Assembly: GCA_965261165.1 (NCBI GenBank)
Contig: OZ253445.1
Span: forward strand, 620,001 to 684,000
DNA: 64,000 nt
Direction of reading: 5' to 3'
Origin: SMWN01 sp965261165
GTDB taxonomy: Bacteria > Pseudomonadota > Gammaproteobacteria > Eutrophobiales > Eutrophobiaceae
Part shown: piece by piece, positions 1 to 7,773 of the stretch
Position numbering within the stretch: position 1 is the first letter of the stretch
Layout: every line of letters begins with the position of its first letter
The notes under the pieces: model-generated
Told to the model about the DNA's origin: nothing
Seen by the model: the letters and a program-made list of their open reading frames with translations, nothing else
Databases searched by the model: none
Position numbers and translations under genes: made by a program

Positions 1-263
1 GGCAAGCCAGTCTTATCGATTAACTCCGCCACAGCGCCTAATTTTAGCGCAGTGGCGGCATTGTGATAGCGTCCTCGATAACTAGCTGCAAGATCAACGC
101 CGGTCATCTGCAGCACCGCATCGGCGGCAAACAGGCAACAATCTTGCTTGCCCCATGCAAATGGATGGCGCCGGCGCGAGTCGATCAATTGAAATAAGCG
201 TTGTTCCCAATCGACTAAGCGATCAAGCTTGCGAGCGCTGTTGTGGATTTTTTTCATTGTCAT
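1..263 (-). CDS. DUF6950-like phage tail-module protein, partial
   Basis: The gene reads leftward and runs off the left edge, leaving about 87 codons. The N-terminal part contains FAWGKQDCCLFAADAV followed by a GVDLAASYRGRYHN segment, which I recognise as the pattern of the DUF6950 family of small phage proteins found beside tail genes. The Cys/His-type motif suggests a relation to NlpC/P60-like folds, but this is inference. The ATG at 263 overlaps the stop of the preceding gene as TAATG; a second ATG follows two codons later (257). It is the last visible gene of the minus-strand tail operon. Its function is not established from sequence. Confidence 0.7.
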   Translation of the reverse strand, partial: MTMKKIHNSARKLDRLVDWEQRLFQLIDSRRRHPFAWGKQDCCLFAADAVLQMTGVDLAASYRGRYHNAATALKLGAVAELIDKTGL

Positions 264-781
264 TATTGCCTGGTAAATCCCCATAGAATTTCTTTTTGTG
301 CGATGTCCGAGACATAATCAAAGCCGCGATCAGCAGGATATTCAAATGCTTGATCTTCTTTTGTATAGCGGCGGATGCGCGGGCGCTGCCAATCCGCCAT
401 GCGTGATTCAAGTGAGACCGAGATGCCATTTGCTTCGCCGAGCGCACCCTGCATGACATCAATCCTGCCGCTAAAGATTAACTTTGGTGCCACAATCGCA
501 TCATGGGCGTCGAGTAGAGCAATCCAAATCTTGGCTGAGCGTCCCTGGTAATGCTCATCGAGTGCCACCCTGACTAATTCAGAGGGGATGCCAGACAGAC
601 CGAGCCGCACCCGTGCAGGCTGCAAATCAAGTGATTCAGACACACTTGAGATGCTGCCCAAATTACCCGCACCGATCCAATCGTGTTGCTGCCAACTAAT
701 CTTGCCGACAGCAGTGTGCAGGCGCACCGGGGCACTAGGAAAATCTAAATAAACGAGATTGATTAATATTTGATTGCTCAT
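263..781 (-). CDS. phage tail protein, DUF2163-like
   Basis: The product has 172 residues. It lies between the distal-tail-like gene and the DUF6950 gene, the usual position of DUF2163-type baseplate or tail-tip proteins in siphophages and gene transfer agents. It is rich in beta-strand patterns (for example LVYLDFPSAPVRLHT and SAKIWIALLDAH) with no signal peptide or membrane segment. The start ATG at 781 overlaps the upstream stop as ATGA, and its own stop overlaps the next start, indicating translational coupling in one late operon. Likely role: a tail-tip structural protein. The family call rests on context plus general resemblance. Confidence 0.55.
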   Translation of the reverse strand: MSNQILINLVYLDFPSAPVRLHTAVGKISWQQHDWIGAGNLGSISSVSESLDLQPARVRLGLSGIPSELVRVALDEHYQGRSAKIWIALLDAHDAIVAPKLIFSGRIDVMQGALGEANGISVSLESRMADWQRPRIRRYTKEDQAFEYPADRGFDYVSDIAQKEILWGFTRQ

Positions 782-1449
782 ATCACTTCGACCAGCTCAA
801 CGCTCATATCGCCGACTTGCCCGCCGTGCCGGTAGAGGGCGCGGCCTTGACTGTCATCAACCAAACGAAATGTGCTGGTGGGCTGGATAAACTCGGCCGC
901 GACGTAGCTGACGTTGACATTTAATGTTAACGGTATCGCCTGACGTAGCGGCGGCGTGAAATGAATGTCGGTGTTGCTAGTGTATGTCGCATGCCCCACC
1001 ACCGGTGCTGAGACTTGTTTTAATTCATTGTTGACGGCAAAGAAAGTGCCGACAGGGATTTCGCCAAACGCTTCGATGACATGCGTCGCAAACCAATTGC
1101 CGCGCAACATAGTCGTGCCAGCGATGATAGGCAGCGCACTAGCAGTTTTCCAATTGACTATAGGGATATCATAATTACTGAAAGTTGATGTTAGTCCAGG
1201 AACGGGGGATTGCTGCAGCGGGCCTAATGTCACTCGTCCTGCTGGGCCGCGCAGGCCCGCGATAAAACCTGACAGGTGATCTAACTCTGAGCGAACGAGC
1301 CCAGTAAATGACATGCTCACCCGCCAGCGTGCCCCGGGGAATTCCAGGGTGTGCGTGCTACGCGAGAGTGGCGATGTATGCGTGATGGTGTTGGTTTCCA
1401 ACCACCACTCAATCTCTGAGGGATGCAATGCTGCGGGCCATACCGACAT
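778..1449 (-). CDS. phage distal-tail-like structural protein
   Basis: The product has about 223 residues when started at the ATG at 1449 (MSVWPAALHPSEIEWW), two bases from the tape-measure stop; the longer open frame would overlap the tape-measure gene and is not preferred. The order tape measure, this gene, DUF2163-like, DUF6950 is the order seen in many siphophages, where this slot holds the distal tail or adaptor protein. The sequence is beta-rich (LEFPGARWRVSMSFTGL, RVTLGPLQQSPVPG) and soluble. I do not recognise a named domain, so the role is inferred from position. Confidence 0.55.
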   Translation of the reverse strand: MSVWPAALHPSEIEWWLETNTITHTSPLSRSTHTLEFPGARWRVSMSFTGLVRSELDHLSGFIAGLRGPAGRVTLGPLQQSPVPGLTSTFSNYDIPIVNWKTASALPIIAGTTMLRGNWFATHVIEAFGEIPVGTFFAVNNELKQVSAPVVGHATYTSNTDIHFTPPLRQAIPLTLNVNVSYVAAEFIQPTSTFRLVDDSQGRALYRHGGQVGDMSVELVEVI

Positions 1450-1450
1450 C

Positions 1451-4423
1451 TTAAGCTCTCCCTGTGATCGACAGCCCACGTCGAGTATTTTTCAGATAAT
1501 CCAGCACCTCGGCCTTGGTCTCGGCTTTGATTCTGCCGGCTGCCGATTGCAACCTGGCGATGCTGGTTTCATCCGCATTGCGAAAATCAAAATTCTGCGT
1601 GATCGTCACATTGTCGCCGCCAGCATTATCCCGATGCCGCGGGTGATTCGCCGGCAAGACCTCCTCGCCGCGTTGTAAAATCGCCGGCACTTCATTGCCG
1701 GCAATGCCGCCGCTGTGCATACGTCGTGCGCCTGCTAGCAATACCGCTGGTATTTGTCTCGGTGTGCCGCCGACACCGACAATCCCACCGACATGATATT
1801 GTGCGCCGGCAAGTTGATTTGCAGCATTGAACCCAAATGCGTTGTTGCCAGCAATGCCACCACCACCAAAAAACCCACCGACGACTGAATTGAGGACATT
1901 AGCTAGTGGTCCGGTGATATTTTTTTGGAGGGTAATCTTGGCGATCTCATTGATCGCGGATTGCGCAAAACGCTTGAACTGAAACTCGCCAGTGGTGACG
2001 AAATCAGCCAGCCCTTGGCTCATGCTTTCGAGACCACTGGTAATTGCACTCTCGATCGAGGAGGCGACATCTTTGGCGCGCTCAGCATATTTTTGCAAAG
2101 CCCGTTGCACCCCATCTTCAAATCTTGTCGACTCCTGCAATAATTTTTCAGCCTGCTCTTTAGCACGCTCAGCAGCTTCTTCTTGGGCACGACTAATGCG
2201 CTCGTGATAAACGTATTCGATTTTACTCGCAGCATCTTGATAGCCATCGGTGACCTCAGCAACATCAGTCAACGTTTCATTGCGCCACTTTGCAGCGGCC
2301 GCCGTCGCTTGCTCAAGTGGTGATTTTAGAGAGAGCACAGCGTCGTTGATGGCGGCGATTGATTCTTGTTGCTTGCTGTTCTTATCCTCTAGCGCTTTTT
2401 CAAGCTGCGACTGAATTGACTGCTCAAGCTTTTGTACCTCGGCCGCGTAGTCTGCTGCACCGGTGTCCAAGCCCGACAGTGCTTTGCGCTTAAATTCCTC
2501 TATACGTCCAATAGCCTGCTCATAGGGTGATTTCAGGGAAAGTAGACTTGATTTTATCGCAGCGACTGATTGCCGATGATCGTCTTGTTTGGAATTTGTT
2601 TGCTTATTTGCTGGCTTATCTCTTTTGTTTTTGATGTCTGAAATAGCTTTGTCGTACTGGTTGCGAGCCCGCAGCACTTGTTTTCTATAATCCACATCGT
2701 CAGCTAATTCTCGTGGATTTCTATCGCCGCGCAGGCGCACGAGGCGATCTCTAAATTCAGCAGTAATCTTCTCTTCGTTTAATAATAATTCTTTTTTTAC
2801 CGCCAAATAATCTGCTGATCTTTCATCTTCCTGTTTAATTACTTCTTTAGATATTCCATCTTTGGCTTTTCTGCTGGCATCTTGCTGGGCTGTATAAGCC
2901 CGCAAAGCAGATTGGTCGAGTAGCTTTAATTCTTGCTGCTCCGCGGCCTGAATCTCGCGTAGCTCAGCGATTTCATCTCGAAGCGATTCTTTTTTTTCTC
3001 TATTTCTTGAGGATGAAAATTGCCTACGAGATAAGCTAGTATTTGGCCTACTTAATATAGATTGCTTTCGCTGAATTTCTATGGCTCGCTCATTTATCTT
3101 ATCTTGCAAATCTTGCTTTCTTTTTTTGCGTTGAGTGTCGCTCAATAATTTAATCCTAGATATCACCGTGTCTATGTCATCAGGCATCTCTGACAACTCC
3201 TCGCGTGCCTGCTTGGTGCGTTGAGAAAATTCAAACATCGCCACTGCCGCCAAAGCGATCACCCCGACCGGCCCGCCTAAAAACGCCAGCACACCACGCG
3301 CAACACTGCCAGCGCGAGACAGTACGACCAGCGATGCTGCTGCTGCGCGAGAGCGTCCAGTCATACTGGCAAACCTAGCGCTAGTAGTTAGCGTGGCGGT
3401 GCCGAGCGTCCTTATCCTTCCCTCAGCTACCAAGGCGCTGCTTGATAGGCGCACCAGCAAAACAGCGCCGATCAACTCCATAGCTGTTGCGAGATGTCCT
3501 AGTGACCTCTCAAGCTCGGCGATACTGCGATGATCAATTGCCTGCGAGATATCTCCCAAGGTCTCAGCAAACGTGCTAGAGGCATTCAGTGACTCATTAA
3601 TTTCACCCACAATAACTGCGATAGAATTGCCAAGTTGCTGAGTTGCGCCAGCGACTGTTTTGTTGACTTGTTGGAATTTTGCATCGGTATCCTCGGCGCT
3701 GGCAAGAACAGCATCCAGCAACAAGTCTGATGACAGCACGCCTTCAGATGCGAGCTTGCGAATGTTTGCCCGGGTCACATCAAAATCAATCTGGCCGCGG
3801 GAACGTAACTTGGCGAAGCCAATGATCAAGCCTTGCTGAACGCCGAGCAAATTCTCCATGACCGAGCGAAGCTCGTCACCTTGCAGCCGACCGCTGGCAA
3901 GCCCTTGCGCGAACTGCACCAAGCCAGCGGCCGCCTCAGCGCTATTATTACCGCCAATCAAAACTTGCTTATTCAGCAGTTCAGTGACTTGTAAAACCTC
4001 AGACTGAGATCGCCCAAGCTCCTGGCTTGCTAAGCTGATGCGACTATAGAGCTGAGCGTTAGCGCTTAGATCAGTACGAGTTCGTTGAGATATTTCCAGC
4101 AAACTTTTTCGAGAGGCAACTAAACCTTCTTCTGATTTTGTGACCAAGCGCAGGCGGTTATTCAACTCAGTGTAGCTGTCGGCGTAGGCAATGACAGCAC
4201 GGCCGCCACGCATGATCTGGTGCACGGCAAATATTCCAGCGGCATAATGACCAATATGCGCGAGCGTACGACGAGTTGTGGCACCAAGCCTTTCTGTTGC
4301 GGCAGTCGCAGCCCGACTCTCACGTTTCAGACCACTCAGCGCCTTCTGGCTAATCCTGACCCCACCGACAAAGCCTTTGCTGTCGGCGGTGAGGCGTATC
4401 CCTAGTTTTATGTCGCCTGGCAT
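1451..4423 (-). CDS. phage tail tape measure protein
   Basis: The product has 990 residues. Residues ~70-220 (from IMRGGRAVIAYADSYTELN to SVMENLLGVQQGLIIG) match the conserved N-terminal tape-measure domain. A hydrophobic stretch with GGPVGVIALAAVAMFEF follows near residue 390. A long charged, coiled-coil-rich middle (~420-810) includes two related ~65-residue units, each with an 'LSLKSP.EQA' core. The C-terminus has the lambda-type motif (SGLESMSQGLADFVTTGEF) and a Gly-rich FFGGGG stretch. It sets tail length and takes part in DNA ejection. The frame is intact over almost 3 kb, so this module has not been degraded for long. Confidence 0.92.
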   Translation of the reverse strand: MPGDIKLGIRLTADSKGFVGGVRISQKALSGLKRESRAATAATERLGATTRRTLAHIGHYAAGIFAVHQIMRGGRAVIAYADSYTELNNRLRLVTKSEEGLVASRKSLLEISQRTRTDLSANAQLYSRISLASQELGRSQSEVLQVTELLNKQVLIGGNNSAEAAAGLVQFAQGLASGRLQGDELRSVMENLLGVQQGLIIGFAKLRSRGQIDFDVTRANIRKLASEGVLSSDLLLDAVLASAEDTDAKFQQVNKTVAGATQQLGNSIAVIVGEINESLNASSTFAETLGDISQAIDHRSIAELERSLGHLATAMELIGAVLLVRLSSSALVAEGRIRTLGTATLTTSARFASMTGRSRAAAASLVVLSRAGSVARGVLAFLGGPVGVIALAAVAMFEFSQRTKQAREELSEMPDDIDTVISRIKLLSDTQRKKRKQDLQDKINERAIEIQRKQSILSRPNTSLSRRQFSSSRNREKKESLRDEIAELREIQAAEQQELKLLDQSALRAYTAQQDASRKAKDGISKEVIKQEDERSADYLAVKKELLLNEEKITAEFRDRLVRLRGDRNPRELADDVDYRKQVLRARNQYDKAISDIKNKRDKPANKQTNSKQDDHRQSVAAIKSSLLSLKSPYEQAIGRIEEFKRKALSGLDTGAADYAAEVQKLEQSIQSQLEKALEDKNSKQQESIAAINDAVLSLKSPLEQATAAAAKWRNETLTDVAEVTDGYQDAASKIEYVYHERISRAQEEAAERAKEQAEKLLQESTRFEDGVQRALQKYAERAKDVASSIESAITSGLESMSQGLADFVTTGEFQFKRFAQSAINEIAKITLQKNITGPLANVLNSVVGGFFGGGGIAGNNAFGFNAANQLAGAQYHVGGIVGVGGTPRQIPAVLLAGARRMHSGGIAGNEVPAILQRGEEVLPANHPRHRDNAGGDNVTITQNFDFRNADETSIARLQSAAGRIKAETKAEVLDYLKNTRRGLSITGRA

Positions 4424-4438
4424 GTTATTTTGAATTTA

Positions 4439-4618
4439 ATGCGTGACTTTTTTAAATTAGTTTTGGTGGGATCTTTTTTAGGTTTTTCCGTCTCATTGCT
4501 TAATGGAGATTGGGCTGAGGTTTTCATATTCGCGTATATACTCTTGGTCTTATATTTCATCTGGTGCGTGGCTAACCTCATTGCGGCCTTAATTGTCGGT
4601 GGATTTCCCGAAGATTGA
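4439..4618 (+). CDS. small two-helix membrane ORF opposite the tail operon
   Basis: The ORF has 59 codons from the ATG at 4439 (a TTG lies three codons upstream). It lies on the plus strand in the gap between the minus-strand DUF1799 and tape-measure genes and overlaps the end of DUF1799 by about 30 bases. The product would have two hydrophobic helices (LVLVGSFLGFSVSLL and VFIFAYILLVLYFIWCVANLI) and a short acidic tail. I see no good ribosome-binding site. It could be a small phage membrane protein such as an exclusion or lysis accessory protein, or a chance ORF. The hydrophobic pattern is the only support. Confidence 0.35.
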   Translation: MRDFFKLVLVGSFLGFSVSLLNGDWAEVFIFAYILLVLYFIWCVANLIAALIVGGFPED

Positions 4619-4804
4619 TTCCAATACCGCAAACTCCATCACCTGCAAACCCGAAAATACCTGCTTCATCCTCATACCCAATGCCTCTAACGCCACCCGC
4701 ACCGCCGAGTAATCCAGCCCCAAGCGTTGCCCACTTGGCGCATAGCGCCATTGGGTCTGCACATGTAAAAAGGCCATCATCACATCCCAATTCTCTGGCA
4801 ACAC
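4589..4804 (-). CDS. DUF1799 phage protein, probably 5'-truncated
   Basis: The frame encodes PENWDVMMAFLHVQTQWRYA, then GLDYSAVRVALEALG and LQVMEFAVLESI, the hallmarks of DUF1799 proteins, which sit just upstream of tape-measure genes. The only usable start in frame is a GTG at 4804, but similarity continues upstream (DYAALLGISLSPKAQ), and the frame stays open to 4888 with no start codon. The gene therefore seems to have lost its true start at the junction near 4.86 kb, where it abuts a head gene on the opposite strand. Its role is probably tail assembly, as a chaperone-like partner of the tape measure. Confidence 0.7.
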   Translation of the reverse strand: MLPENWDVMMAFLHVQTQWRYAPSGQRLGLDYSAVRVALEALGMRMKQVFSGLQVMEFAVLESIFGKSTDN

Positions 4805-4855
4805 TGCAAAGTCTGCATTGCCCTGCGCCTTAGGGCTGAGCGATATACCAAGTAA

Positions 4856-4888
4856 CGCTGCATAGTCAAGGCATTGACAGCAGACGAT
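4856..4888. other. recombination junction between two 5'-truncated phage genes
   Basis: The minus-strand DUF1799 frame and the plus-strand Mu F-like frame meet head to head here. The plus frame is open only from 4856 (after a TAA at 4853) and begins RCIVKALTADDLQERGL, which looks like the middle of a MuF protein, not a beginning. The minus frame is open to 4888 without a start. Two adjacent divergent genes both lacking their 5' parts are best explained by an inversion or deletion joining the tail module to the head module. Confidence 0.6.
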
Positions 4889-5671
4889 CTACAAGAGCGA
4901 GGCCTTAAAATATCCAGAAGTAAAGGTCGCTTGCGCAAAATAGAGCAAGTGGTCGGAGTCAATAAGCGTACCGGTGAGATCATCACTACCCAGGGCACGG
5001 CCTATTCATTCAGAGGGACTAATGGCCAACGTCACACCCTACTACCAGATGCGGGCTGGAACTACAACCCAGGAGCCTCTGAGGGGCTATGGGATATTGG
5101 CTCTTTTGGTGCGCCGGTTGCAGGTCAAAAGACCTTCAAAGACTTTGGACTGCCCCTGGCAAAAAAAATACCGGATAGCTTGCGCTTGGATGCACCGCCA
5201 ATACTGGACAAGCTAGGTAGCCCAGGGGAGGCATTTGCCACATTAACAACCGCATTGCATATCCCCAAGCGCGGTTGGCGTGAGGTAGAGACACCAGATG
5301 GACTGGACAATGTCATTATCCGCAATGAGTGGTTGGATAAGGATAGACAGCCACTCAGCCTAAGACATGTCGTTGAGAAAGACCCTAATCGCGCTCGTTT
5401 CGCCAACTATATCCTGCCAACCCTGCAAAACCCGCTAGAGGTCTGGCTTACCGAAGAAGAGCGCTACACCAAAGCGGGTAAAAAACAGCGTATCTTCCGC
5501 CGCCGGTTTCTGGCCCTGTTCAAAGGTGATAAGGCCAAACAAGGTCTAGTGGTGGTGCAGGAGAATAAGGATGGCTCAATACTGTGGACGTTTGTGCCTA
5601 AGAGTAAACCCAAGCAATATGATAATGCCAGGAAGGGATTCCTGTTATATCGCAAGAAAGGAGGCCAGTAA
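4874..5671 (+). CDS. C-terminal fragment of MuF-like head protein with PBECR2-type nuclease domain
   Basis: About 265 codons from a TTG at 4874; the frame opens at 4856. The first ~80 residues (RCIVKAL, DDLQERGLKIS, DAGWNYNPG) match the segment that follows the conserved CRC region of Mu gpF-like minor head proteins. Residues ~95-265 (HVVEKDPNRARFANYI, PLEVWLTEEE, RRRFLALFKG, FVPKSK, GFLLYRKKGG) match my recollection of PBECR2, a Barnase/EndoU/colicin/RelE-like nuclease fold carried as a C-terminal module by many MuF proteins. In intact phages this domain is thought to be delivered with the head as a toxin or effector. Here the capsid-binding part is missing, so it may be a remnant or an independently expressed nuclease. 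The next ORF starts at its stop codon (TAATG). Confidence 0.65.
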   Translation: MTADDLQERGLKISRSKGRLRKIEQVVGVNKRTGEIITTQGTAYSFRGTNGQRHTLLPDAGWNYNPGASEGLWDIGSFGAPVAGQKTFKDFGLPLAKKIPDSLRLDAPPILDKLGSPGEAFATLTTALHIPKRGWREVETPDGLDNVIIRNEWLDKDRQPLSLRHVVEKDPNRARFANYILPTLQNPLEVWLTEEERYTKAGKKQRIFRRRFLALFKGDKAKQGLVVVQENKDGSILWTFVPKSKPKQYDNARKGFLLYRKKGGQ

Positions 5672-5781
5672 TGGTTGCGTCGCCTGGTCTCAACCAGATG
5701 TATTCAGACTCTTTACACCAGGAAAGTTCGGTTGCTGAACATACACCTCTGACCGGCAATAAACGTACCACATGGAAATGA
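5671..5781 (+). CDS. 36-aa ORF coupled to the MuF/PBECR2 gene
   Basis: This short ORF begins MVASPGLNQMYSDS and ends KRTTWK. Its ATG overlaps the TAA of the PBECR2 gene (TAATG) and an AGGAGG-like site lies about seven bases upstream (AAAGGAGGCCAG), so translation is plausible. It is too short to classify. The position directly after a nuclease domain is where an immunity gene would be expected, but 36 residues is small for that, and a truncated immunity gene or a chance ORF is equally possible. Confidence 0.35.
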   Translation: MVASPGLNQMYSDSLHQESSVAEHTPLTGNKRTTWK

Positions 5782-5834
5782 CAGATGGAAGCTAAAAATG
5801 AACATATTGATACATGAATAGATAGGAGGCAGCT

Positions 5835-6095
5835 ATGAGCACACAATCATTGACGGTGACCGAGAACAAGACTGATCTGGTTGAGAGCCTAAGTTTAGCA
5901 ACGGGCACTGACTACGCGGTGCAGAATGCGAGTAACGCGGTTATTTTTCTGGCAGAAGCAGCAAGCGCGGATGCCGTCGACAACGGCTTCTTGATCAACC
6001 CCAGCGCTCAGATGGTGATACAGCCGCCAGCATCTGGGTCAATCTTTGTCTGGACATTGAGCGGCGATGCGTTACTCATTGCCGGGGAGGTTTAG
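5835..6095 (+). CDS. small phage structural-type protein of unknown function
   Basis: The product has 86 residues beginning MSTQSLTVTENKTDLVESL, preceded by a strong AGGAGG site. It is rich in small and beta-branched residues (ATGTDYAVQNASNAVIFLAEA, PPASGSIFVWTLSGDALLI), suggesting a small beta-structured virion or decoration protein. The spacing to the next gene is two bases. A second, truncated copy of its first 32 codons with the same ribosome-binding site lies on the minus strand at 11916-12023, so this sequence existed at least twice in the genome. No named family recognised. Confidence 0.65.
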   Translation: MSTQSLTVTENKTDLVESLSLATGTDYAVQNASNAVIFLAEAASADAVDNGFLINPSAQMVIQPPASGSIFVWTLSGDALLIAGEV

Positions 6096-6097
6096 TC

Positions 6098-6553
6098 ATG
6101 CCCATCAGACCTGCAAATTACAAAACTAACAATGGCGGCGGTTGGGGTCCGCCTGTCTTGGTAGGCGTGGCAGCATACACGTTGCTGCAGGCTAAAGTGC
6201 TAGTTGCGCCAGATTCTGAGCAAGCCTCGGCTGAATACGATGATGAAATAATCATTCCTGAGGTCTCTGATGCAGCATGGCTCGGCTTTGATATGGATAT
6301 CGTTGCGGCAAGAGATGACAACGACAATGTCTCTTGGTTTCGCACAGAGACTTTGCGCCAACTAACAGCGGTCGCTCCAAATGCGATAGTGGATTCTTCA
6401 ATTGTCTCCGGTAGAAATGCTTTAGTATTTCCACAAGCATCACAATATTATCGGCACATTTACATCGGTCGCACAGCGAATTTTAGATTGCTATTTAGCG
6501 CAGATAATGCCGCTGAGGATGCCAACCCGGTCAGGCTCTGGAAGATACCGTAA
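6098..6553 (+). CDS. hypothetical phage protein
   Basis: The product has 151 residues, starts two bases after the previous stop and has a GGGGAGG ribosome-binding site. It contains a Gly-rich start (NNGGGWGPPVLVG) and beta-type segments (YYRHIYIGRTANFRLLFSAD). It has no signal peptide, membrane helix or known motif. Tight packing with the neighbours indicates one operon. The likely context is a virion accessory protein; function unknown. Confidence 0.65.
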   Translation: MPIRPANYKTNNGGGWGPPVLVGVAAYTLLQAKVLVAPDSEQASAEYDDEIIIPEVSDAAWLGFDMDIVAARDDNDNVSWFRTETLRQLTAVAPNAIVDSSIVSGRNALVFPQASQYYRHIYIGRTANFRLLFSADNAAEDANPVRLWKIP

Positions 6554-6559
6554 CTCGCG

Positions 6560-7150
6560 GTGCATAACGGCAATAAAAATGACATCGCGGCCTTGTATGT
6601 TGACAGCTTGCGCGGACCCTATCCGCGCATTGATGGCGTTGATTGCTGGGACGAGGATCGCAATGCGCTTTTGTTTCCCGGCGGGATGCCCGTCATCGCA
6701 CATCCGCCTTGCGGCCCATGGAGCAGGATGCGCAAATTCGTCACAAAACAGCAGGCTTACAAACCACTCGCGACTGTTGCTGTGGCGCAAGTCTTGGCCT
6801 ACGGCGGCGTGCTTGAGCATCCTAGCAGCAGCCTTTGGCGAGCTTGTAAACTTCCAAAACCTCACAAAACAATCCCAAAAAGCGAGGGCGGAATTTGGGC
6901 GCTAGAGATTGATCAGTGTCGTTTTGGCCACCAAGCGCAGAAAAAAACTTGGCTGCTTTTTTGCGGTATCACGCCTGATGATTTGCCGCCCCTACCATCG
7001 TTCAGGCAGCATACTCACTGCGTAGGCAGAAGTAAGCTAAATAAGAAAAATCTTAAAGATTTGCCAAAATCTAAAAGACATTTAACACCAATCGACTTTG
7101 CAGAGTGGCTTATTGCTGCTGTTAGGACGAGCAAATCTAATGCAAGTTGA
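6560..7150 (+). CDS. phage protein with cytosine-methylase-like PPC motif
   Basis: The product has 196 residues from a GTG at 6560, seven bases after the preceding stop. Residues ~44-60 read VIAHPPCGPWSRMRKF, resembling motif IV (PPC) of C5 cytosine methyltransferases, and GGVLEHPSSSLW follows about 30 residues later. Proteins of this kind are common in phages and annotated as methylase-like. The SAM-binding motif FxGxG is not obvious and the length is short for a full C5 methylase, so activity is uncertain. It overlaps the gpG-like gene by 11 bases. Confidence 0.55.
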   Translation: MHNGNKNDIAALYVDSLRGPYPRIDGVDCWDEDRNALLFPGGMPVIAHPPCGPWSRMRKFVTKQQAYKPLATVAVAQVLAYGGVLEHPSSSLWRACKLPKPHKTIPKSEGGIWALEIDQCRFGHQAQKKTWLLFCGITPDDLPPLPSFRQHTHCVGRSKLNKKNLKDLPKSKRHLTPIDFAEWLIAAVRTSKSNAS

Positions 7151-7625
7151 TATAACATTTACTGATGAGCAGGTGCTAAACGCCTTGAGCAAGCTAGTCG
7201 CATCCGGCAAAAACATGCAGCCACTCATGCGCCGCATCGCCAACCACCTACAAGCATCAGTCGAGCAGTCTTTTGCTGATGAGGCATCGCCTGACGGCAA
7301 GCCCTGGGCAAAACTCAAACCATCAACGATTAATAAACGCAAAAAATTAAAACAGCTCCCGATCAAAATATTGGCCGGAGAAGACAGCCTTCTCACGTCA
7401 ATATCTTCAGATTTTGACAGGCAGAGTGCCGTCGCTGGCACTAATGTCGTCTATGCAACTACGCATCAATACGGTGCCAAAAAAGGGCAATTCGGCGTGT
7501 CCAAACGTGGCATGCCAATCCCATGGGGAGACATCCCCGCACGGCCATTTTTAGGGGTATCGCCGAAAGACAAAGAGAAGATACAAAAAGATGCCATCTC
7601 ATTTATATCCAAAAGATTTAAATGA
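7140..7625 (+). CDS. phage virion morphogenesis protein, Mu gpG-like
   Basis: Starting at the ATG at 7140 (MQVDITFTDEQVLNAL), the product has 161 residues. It has the features of the phage virion morphogenesis (Mu gpG / phage tail S) family: a helical N-terminus, then SFADEASPDGKPWAKLKPST, ILAGEDSLLTSI, a central YATTHQYGAKKG and the C-terminal IPARPFLGVSPKDKEKI. In Mu-like phages gpG follows gpF and acts in head or tail assembly. The upstream TTG at 7098 would extend it into the previous gene and is not favoured. Confidence 0.85.
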   Translation: MQVDITFTDEQVLNALSKLVASGKNMQPLMRRIANHLQASVEQSFADEASPDGKPWAKLKPSTINKRKKLKQLPIKILAGEDSLLTSISSDFDRQSAVAGTNVVYATTHQYGAKKGQFGVSKRGMPIPWGDIPARPFLGVSPKDKEKIQKDAISFISKRFK

Positions 7626-7626
7626 G

Positions 7627-7773
7627 ATGAAAAAAGAATGCCAATATAAAGCAGCGACCCAGCAGACGCATAAACATCTACCGGACCATCAACTCACCAC
7701 TCAAGCTAGTGAGCCAACCGAGGCTGCCCGCTCACGCACGCGGCAGATTCAGAGTATCACAAAAAAGAGGTGA
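7627..7773 (+). CDS. 48-aa basic phage protein
   Basis: The ORF starts one base after the gpG-like stop and ends overlapping the start of the Dam-type gene as GTGA, so its boundaries fit the tight operon exactly. The product is hydrophilic and Gln/Thr/Lys-rich (MKKECQYKAATQQTHKH ... SITKKR) with no recognisable domain. The coupling is the main argument that it is translated. Confidence 0.45.
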   Translation: MKKECQYKAATQQTHKHLPDHQLTTQASEPTEAARSRTRQIQSITKKR

